NCBI GenBank assembly: GCA_947630095.1
Contig: CANRGI010000044.1
Span: 1-8,791 of the forward strand
Reading direction: 5' to 3'
Length of the DNA: 8,791 bases
DNA from: an uncultured Bacilli bacterium
Lineage (GTDB): Bacteria; Bacillota_I; Bacilli_A; RF39; UBA660
Shown: one piece after another, positions 4,892 to 8,791 of the stretch
Layout of the letters: each line of letters starts with the position of its first letter
How positions within the stretch are numbered: the stretch's first letter is position 1
Position numbers and translations under genes: made by a program
The notes under the pieces: model-generated
Told to the model about the DNA's origin: nothing
The model's input: the letters and a program-made list of their open reading frames with translations, nothing else
Database searches by the model: none

Positions 4892-5317
4892 TTATTCTTC
4901 GTCGTGAATATCACTTTTTGGTTTTTTAAGACCTTTAATCTCTATTTTATGTTTTTCTGCATAATTCCAAAGTGCTGCATTTATTGCTTCTTCTGCAAGA
5001 AGACTACAATGAACTTTTACTGGAGGTAACCCATCTAGTGCTTCCATTACTGTTTTATTAGTTACTTCTAGTGCTTCTTCTATAGTTTTGCCTTTAATTA
5101 ATTCAGTAGCCATACTGCTGGTTGCTATTGCTGCTCCACAGCCAAATGTTTTAAATTTAACATCTTTTATTATATGAGTGGTATCGTCTATATCTAAATA
5201 TATTCTCATAATATCTCCACATTTAGCATTACCTACTGTACCTACTGCACTTGCATTTTCTATTTCTCCTACATTTCTAGGATTTGTGAAATGGTCCATT
5301 ACTTTATCACTATACAT
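4892..5317 (-). CDS. iscU: Iron-sulfur cluster assembly scaffold, IscU/NifU-N type
   Basis: This cytosolic scaffold receives sulfur from the cysteine desulfurase and builds 2Fe-2S or 4Fe-4S clusters for transfer to apoproteins. The three cluster cysteines are Cys33 (GNAKCGD, with Asp35), Cys60 (KTFGCGAAIATSS) and Cys104 (LPPVKVHCSLLAEEA, preceded by His103). The LPPVKxHCS motif is the desulfurase/chaperone-contact region of IscU. The 18-21 residue insertion that marks SufU is absent, so this is IscU-type even though Bacilli mostly use SufU. 141 aa, with a charged C-terminal tail (KKPKSDIHDEE) longer than in E. coli. Its ATG at 5317 overlaps the end of the desulfurase gene by 8 nt, indicating co-translation. 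No clear terminator follows. Confidence 0.95.
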   Translation of the reverse strand: MYSDKVMDHFTNPRNVGEIENASAVGTVGNAKCGDIMRIYLDIDDTTHIIKDVKFKTFGCGAAIATSSMATELIKGKTIEEALEVTNKTVMEALDGLPPVKVHCSLLAEEAINAALWNYAEKHKIEIKGLKKPKSDIHDEE

Positions 5318-6491
5318 TTACATCACTTCTTTCTTCTTTTAAAAAATCTTCATATAATGGGGACATGTTTCTTAAATTAGTTATTATTTCTTTTAATTCA
5401 GAAATTAATATGTCCATTTCTTCTTTTGTATTTTCTTCATTTATACTAATTCTTAGTGAACCGTGAGCAATTTCGTGAGGAAGGCCTATCGCTAGTAAAA
5501 CGTGAGATGGGTCTAGGCTTCCACTTGTACAAGCACTTCCACTTGAAGCACATATTCCTTTTTCGTCTAATTTAAGAAGTAAACCTTCTCCTTCAATAAA
5601 TCTAAAACTGAAATTGATATTACCTGGTAACCTTTTATCAAGAGAACCATTTATCCTAGTATATGGAATACTTTTAGTTACTTCGGTTAGTAAATAATCT
5701 CTTAATGATTTAACATATTCATTATCTCTATTTTTTAATTTTAATTCTATTGCCTTTTTAAAGCCCATTATGTAAGCAGAATTTGTTGTACCTGCACGTT
5801 TACCTCTTTCTTGATTTCCACCACTTATAAGAGGTTCAATAAGTACTCCTTTCCTTATATATAAGAAGCCTATCCCTTTAGGGCCATTTATTTTATGGGC
5901 ACTTGTACTAAGTAAGTCAATATTCATATCTTTTACATCTATATCTAATGTACCATATGCTTGAACTGCATCTGTATGGAATAATACTCCGTGGTCTTTA
6001 CAAATTTTACCTAACTCTTTTATAGGTTCGATTACACCTATTTCATTATTAGCCATCATAACACTTACTAAAATAGTGTCTTTCCTTATAGCACTTTCTA
6101 ATTCACTCGGGTTTATTAAGCCTTCATTATCTACTTTTAAGTATGTTATTTCATACCCTAATTTTTCAAGACTTTTAACTGACTCTAAAATCGCGTGGTG
6201 TTCAATACTACTTATTATTATGTGTTTACCTACATTTCTTTTAGCATAGGCAATACCTTTAATTGCCCAGTTGTCACTTTCAGAGCCTCCGCCTGTAAAA
6301 TAGATTTCGTCTTTTGTAGCACCTATAGTATGCGCTATAAAGTCTCTTGCTTCTTCAATGTCTTTTTTTACATCTCTTGCAATTTTATAAATACTACTTG
6401 GGTTAGCATAATTATCTTTAAAATAAGGTATCATTGCGTCTATTACTTCGTCTTTTACTCTAGTTGTCGCTGCATTATCTAAATATATCAT
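5310..6491 (-). CDS. iscS: Cysteine desulfurase, IscS/NifS type (group I)
   Basis: This PLP enzyme converts L-cysteine to L-alanine and passes the persulfide sulfur to IscU and, in many bacteria, to tRNA-thiolation enzymes. The start MIYLDNAATT is the class V aminotransferase signature. The PLP lysine is Lys200 in STSAHKINGPKG (195-206), with His98 in the EHHA motif, Asp174 and Gln177 (HTDAVQAYG) contacting the cofactor. The mobile loop SSGSACTSGSLDPSHVL (316-332) holds the persulfide Cys321; this long loop makes it group I rather than the SufS group II. 393 aa, normal length. The ATG at 6491 follows a perfect AAAGGAGG and overlaps the stop of the ArsR-family gene (ATGA). The next gene is iscU. 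No mnmA, iscA or suf genes lie in the window. Confidence 0.96.
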   Translation of the reverse strand: MIYLDNAATTRVKDEVIDAMIPYFKDNYANPSSIYKIARDVKKDIEEARDFIAHTIGATKDEIYFTGGGSESDNWAIKGIAYAKRNVGKHIIISSIEHHAILESVKSLEKLGYEITYLKVDNEGLINPSELESAIRKDTILVSVMMANNEIGVIEPIKELGKICKDHGVLFHTDAVQAYGTLDIDVKDMNIDLLSTSAHKINGPKGIGFLYIRKGVLIEPLISGGNQERGKRAGTTNSAYIMGFKKAIELKLKNRDNEYVKSLRDYLLTEVTKSIPYTRINGSLDKRLPGNINFSFRFIEGEGLLLKLDEKGICASSGSACTSGSLDPSHVLLAIGLPHEIAHGSLRISINEENTKEEMDILISELKEIITNLRNMSPLYEDFLKEERSDVNV

Positions 6492-6787
6492 AAATTTGCC
6501 TCCTTTATATGTTCAATTCCATACTCTAATATTATTTTAATATGTTCGTCACTTATTTTATAAGTTACATTTTGTCCATTTTTAACCGTTTTAACTAAGT
6601 TTAAATTTCTTAATGTTTTAAGTTGGTGACTTACACTAGATGCACTCATATCAATAGCCTCGGCTATTTCTCTTACGCATTTATCCCCGCTTATTAAGGT
6701 ATCTAGTATTTTAAGTCTCGTTTCGTCACTAAATACTTTAAAAAATTCACTCAATTTACTAATATCTACTAAAGTATGTATCGTCAT
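6488..6787 (-). CDS. ArsR/SmtB-family metal-sensing repressor with zinc-type alpha-5 site
   Basis: This winged-helix repressor is 99 aa, the usual size. FSDETRLKILDTL (19-31) and MSASSVSHQLKTLRNLNLV (47-65) are the family core and recognition helix, and VKNGQNVTYKIS (68-79) is the wing. The last helix carries Asp80, His82, His93 and Glu96, the DxH-x10-HxxE pattern that binds zinc or cobalt across the dimer in SmtB-type sensors. Cys37 (DKCVRE) sits where cadmium/arsenic sensors have CxC or CVC, but a second cysteine is missing, so an alpha-3 thiolate site is unlikely. I start it at ATG 6787 after AAAGGAAA; an upstream ATG at 6817 would start inside the operator, at the predicted transcription start. 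It leads the iscS-iscU operon and overlaps iscS by 4 nt. It probably represses its own operon; metal specificity is inferred. Confidence 0.92.
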   Translation of the reverse strand: MTIHTLVDISKLSEFFKVFSDETRLKILDTLISGDKCVREIAEAIDMSASSVSHQLKTLRNLNLVKTVKNGQNVTYKISDEHIKIILEYGIEHIKEANL

Positions 6788-6802
6788 AATATTTTCCTTT
6801 CG

Positions 6803-6824
6803 TGAACGTGTGTTCATATGTTCA
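6803..6824. promoter_or_regulatory. ArsR-type operator with three half-sites
   Basis: TGAAC (6803-6807), GTGT, GTTCA (6812-6816) is a perfect inverted repeat of the TGAAC..GTTCA kind known from SmtB/CzrA operators. A third half-site GTTCA (6820-6824) follows in direct orientation 8 bp later. The block covers the predicted transcription start (about 6817) and touches the -10 box, so bound repressor would block initiation. The regulator is the first gene transcribed from it. Confidence 0.8.
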
Positions 6825-6852
6825 TTTTATAACTAATAAAAAAGATAGTCAA
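6824..6852 (-). promoter_or_regulatory. Promoter of the arsR-iscS-iscU operon
   Basis: On the minus strand TTGACT (6847-6852), exactly 17 bp and TAAAAT (6824-6829) match sigma-A boxes. The -35 lies inside the terminator stem of the preceding gene, and the -10 abuts the ArsR operator. Confidence 0.72.
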
Positions 6853-6875
6853 GTATTTTTTAACTTTACTATCTT
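6838..6875 (-). terminator. Intrinsic terminator of the 215-aa unknown gene
   Basis: The stem pairs 6842-6849 (AAGATAGT on the plus strand) with 6868-6875 (ACTATCTT), then after one C-T mismatch 6851-6854 with 6863-6866, around an AT loop. On the minus strand it is followed by T residues at 6838-6843. It begins 7 bp past the stop at 6883. Confidence 0.75.
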
Positions 6876-6882
6876 ATTTTTA

Positions 6883-7530
6883 TTAACCTATTTTAAGAGT
6901 ACCATCAGAATTTAGATAATTACCTATTTTTTTATATCTTTTAACTTGAGTATCAACTTCTTCATAAGTAGCATTTTCAAGTGATTTTAATATTTCTATT
7001 ATTTTAGTTTCACTCAATTTAGTACTTTTAAGAACTTCTTTTAAATTCATTAAAATATATAATTTATTTCTAGTTTCTATCTTTTTACTATACATTTCTA
7101 TAGCATTATATATTTTATCTAAATCTTCATTTGAATACATACTTAATAATTCCATATAATTAATACTTTCATATTTATTATACTCTTTTAGAATAGTTTC
7201 TAAGTAATTTAATGCTTTTCTTCTTTCTTCATTTGTATGTATTTGTTTTAGAAAACCTTCTTCTTTTGCTAAATCTTCATAACTTTTATTTTCTAAATAA
7301 CTATATAATTCTTGAGGTGACAAGTTTTCTAATTCATTTTTTAATGCTTCTTGTTTATCTTTATCTAAACCTCTTGTGAAATTCAATAATCTACTCCTTT
7401 GTTCTTTATTTTCTATACGTCTATTTATCCAGTCAATTAGGTCGTCTTCCCCTATTATATGCTCTAGGCGTGCTTCTTCTCCATTATATTTAATATCTTT
7501 TGGTTTACTTACTTTTTTAAAAATACTCAT
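6883..7530 (-). CDS. Unknown helical cytosolic protein (215 aa)
   Basis: I do not recognise a family. The protein opens MSIFKKVSKPKD and is then almost wholly predicted helical and rich in Glu, Lys, Leu and Tyr, without signal peptide, membrane segment or cysteine cluster. Short repeating phrases such as LSPQELYSYLENKSYEDLAK (70-89), YSNEDLDKIYNAI (132-144) and LENATYEEVD (184-193) have a similar 'polar cap, then E/D-L' shape, which suggests a helical-repeat or coiled-coil scaffold; this is weak. I start it at ATG 7530 after a strong GGGGG-type ribosome site; an in-frame ATG at 7566 lies upstream of the predicted transcription start. It has its own near-perfect promoter and terminator, so it is monocistronic and probably well expressed. 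Confidence 0.8.
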   Translation of the reverse strand: MSIFKKVSKPKDIKYNGEEARLEHIIGEDDLIDWINRRIENKEQRSRLLNFTRGLDKDKQEALKNELENLSPQELYSYLENKSYEDLAKEEGFLKQIHTNEERRKALNYLETILKEYNKYESINYMELLSMYSNEDLDKIYNAIEMYSKKIETRNKLYILMNLKEVLKSTKLSETKIIEILKSLENATYEEVDTQVKRYKKIGNYLNSDGTLKIG

Positions 7531-7554
7531 AACTTTCCCCCTTTTTCTGTATAA

Positions 7555-7583
7555 ATTATACCACATTTATATGAATTTGTAAA
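7555..7583 (-). promoter_or_regulatory. Near-consensus promoter of the 215-aa gene
   Basis: On the minus strand TTTACA (7578-7583), 17 bp and a perfect TATAAT (7555-7560) are preceded by TGTGG just before the -10. The start would be near 7548, giving a leader of about 18 nt that contains the GGGGG ribosome site. The -35 box abuts a tandem duplication at 7584-7635. Confidence 0.75.
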
Positions 7584-7635
7584 TAATTTTGTACATTTTT
7601 TTATTAACATAATTTTGTACATTTTTTTATTAACA
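7584..7635. repeat. Perfect tandem duplication of a 26-bp unit
   Basis: Positions 7584-7609 and 7610-7635 are identical over all 26 bases. Each unit contains TTTTGTACA (with the palindrome TGTACA) and a run of seven T. It lies directly upstream of the promoter of the 215-aa gene, and the promoter's own TTTACAAATT (minus strand) resembles the unit's TGTACAAAATT. It could be a doubled upstream activating or repressor site, or a replication-slippage product. Confidence 0.9.
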
Positions 7636-7836
7636 ACAAGATTTATAATTTACTAATATTATCAAACACTAAAAGTAGAACAATATCTCCTACAATAGTT
7701 GCAGAATATAAATTAAGAGAAATATCTATTTTAATATATGATTAGTCAGTTATACTCAAACATATAAAACCCAGTTATTCATAATGTACGAACTAATCCA
7801 CGTCGAAAGTTTTTGTGTTTTGAAAATGAAATAATA
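7636..7836. other. Gene-free stretch of about 200 bp
   Basis: I see no supportable gene, RNA or promoter here. Short open stretches exist on both strands (for example 34 or so codons on the plus strand ending at the TAG near 7743), but none has an ATG with a ribosome site. No hairpin with a T-run follows the stop of the gene at 7837. It may be a decayed remnant or untranslated tail. Confidence 0.5.
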
Positions 7837-8791
7837 TTATAAATCTTTTAAAAATTTTCCTAAATCTTCATTATCTTTAATAAGTTTTTTCTTTATGGTA
7901 GCAATATCATTATTATTAGAATTAAAATAATTTTGTATTTCTTCCTTTAAATTTTCTTTATTTAAAACAAATTCTAATGAAACATTAATATTTGTTTCAA
8001 ACATAGCATCATAATGCAAAATAAAATTTTTAGAAATAGAAACAAAAGGTACTTTTAAAAGATACCTAAAGTTATCTAAAGTAACAGTTAATTTAAATTT
8101 AATTCCGTCATAAGTAATTCTATTAATTTGATTTTGCAATATATTTGCCAACATAATTGTAGTACCTAATATATTAAATTTATCATTTACATCAAAATCT
8201 AAAACAATATATCTTCGTTTTTTAAGTAAATTTTCCATATCAATTTCGTTCCTTTTACTAGGTGAATACATATAATAAGTTGCTTCTGAATTATCAGGGT
8301 TATCTTTACTATTTGAATAAAAGAATAAGTCATTATATACATTTGCTATTTTCATAATTATAGATTGATTTATTTCTATTAGTTGTTTTTGGTCAATACA
8401 AACATAAAATTTACCATTATCATAAGTAGAAGATATTGCATAATTTATACCTTTACTATGTAATATTTCTTTCATAGGTTCAAGTAATCTAGTATATTCA
8501 TTATCATTTTTATTTTGCTTTATTTCTAATATATTATTAACACGATTAGCAATTTTATTTTTAACTATATCTATAGATAAAGCCCATTCTTTATAAGTCA
8601 TTTCGTCTTTAGAAATATGATAAATTTGTTTGTCACTTGTTATAATATGTAAATCAGATAAACAACACACAGAAAATTCATTATATAATAATTTATTATA
8701 TAATGTTTTATAAGAAACTTTAGTATTTACTATTTCTATATCTATAAAATTATTTAATATATTATATAAATTATCTTTATATATAGGTAAG
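7837..8791 (-). CDS. Unknown, very AT-rich gene (5' end cut by window)
   Basis: I do not recognise the family. The frame stays open from the stop at 7837 to the right edge, so 317 residues of the C-terminal part are visible and the true start lies outside; a GTG at 8670 in frame has no ribosome site and is internal. The visible part is rich in Asn, Ile, Lys and Tyr, with alternating strand-like segments (GKFYVCIDQKQLIEI, RRYIVLDFDVNDKFNILG, KFKLTVTLDNFRYLLKVPFV) and a charged helical end (KKKLIKDNEDLGKFLKDL). There is no signal peptide or membrane segment in the visible part. The base composition looks even lower in GC than in the Fe-S genes (hand count of 8161-8220: 11 G/C of 60, against 19 of 60 at 5881-5940), which may reflect relaxed selection or a different origin. 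Confidence 0.7.
   Translation of the reverse strand, partial: LPIYKDNLYNILNNFIDIEIVNTKVSYKTLYNKLLYNEFSVCCLSDLHIITSDKQIYHISKDEMTYKEWALSIDIVKNKIANRVNNILEIKQNKNDNEYTRLLEPMKEILHSKGINYAISSTYDNGKFYVCIDQKQLIEINQSIIMKIANVYNDLFFYSNSKDNPDNSEATYYMYSPSKRNEIDMENLLKKRRYIVLDFDVNDKFNILGTTIMLANILQNQINRITYDGIKFKLTVTLDNFRYLLKVPFVSISKNFILHYDAMFETNINVSLEFVLNKENLKEEIQNYFNSNNNDIATIKKKLIKDNEDLGKFLKDL

Noticed and set aside
4892..5317. SufU assignment for the scaffold
   Set aside because: The SufU insertion is absent and the LPPVKVHCS motif is of the IscU type.
6195..6482. Plus-strand open frame of 95 codons inside the cysteine desulfurase gene
   Set aside because: It is antisense to the desulfurase's conserved N-terminal half and has no ribosome site.
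7610..7743. Short open stretches on both strands in the gene-free region
   Set aside because: No ATG with ribosome site, no recognisable motif, and both strands look equally (im)plausible.
7837..8670. GTG at 8670 as start of the right-end gene
   Set aside because: The frame continues open to the window edge with the same composition and no ribosome site precedes the GTG.

Overview
The window looks like a chromosomal segment of a low-GC bacterium of the Firmicutes/Tenericutes side (Bacilli, RF39- or Erysipelotrichia-like gut lineages are my best guess). The DNA is strongly AT-rich, Shine-Dalgarno sequences are canonical (AGGAGG/AGGTGA types), promoters have clear -35/-10 boxes, and TGA is used as a stop (rimM, the TrmH-family gene, the ArsR gene), so the Mycoplasma code does not apply. 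The taxon is inferred from composition and protein style only.

Left end (1-1150): a 5'-complete, 3'-cut gene for a secreted or anchored surface protein (minus strand) is divergent from two small XRE-type regulators (plus strand). Two near-identical palindromes (GACAT-N3-ATGTC) lie between the divergent genes and are the probable operators. After the second regulator and a bidirectional terminator comes a strong consensus promoter followed about 50 nt later by an intrinsic terminator, with no start codon between: a candidate small RNA.

Middle-left (1149-4482, all minus): a tightly packed operon of RNA-modification and ribosome-maturation genes: YgjP-like metalloprotease, TrmH-family RNA methyltransferase, rimM, trmD and an unknown lysine-rich protein. 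Junctions overlap by 1-4 nt or are separated by 5-8 nt. A promoter lies in front of the YgjP-like gene, and a small single-pass membrane protein with its own promoter lies upstream.

Middle-right (4505-6852, all minus): a 100-aa XRE regulator with its own promoter and terminator, then an Fe-S assembly operon read ArsR-family regulator -> cysteine desulfurase (IscS/NifS) -> IscU-type scaffold. The ArsR protein carries the four-residue alpha-5 metal site of zinc sensors, and its promoter has an inverted repeat with a third half-site over the start of transcription. This suggests metal-controlled, autoregulated Fe-S assembly.

Right end (6883-8791, all minus): an unknown 215-aa helical protein with a near-consensus promoter, directly preceded by a perfect 26-bp tandem duplication; then about 200 bp without a supportable gene; then the 3' part of a very AT-rich gene of unknown function running off the window. 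No transposase, integrase, tRNA, rRNA or CRISPR array was seen.
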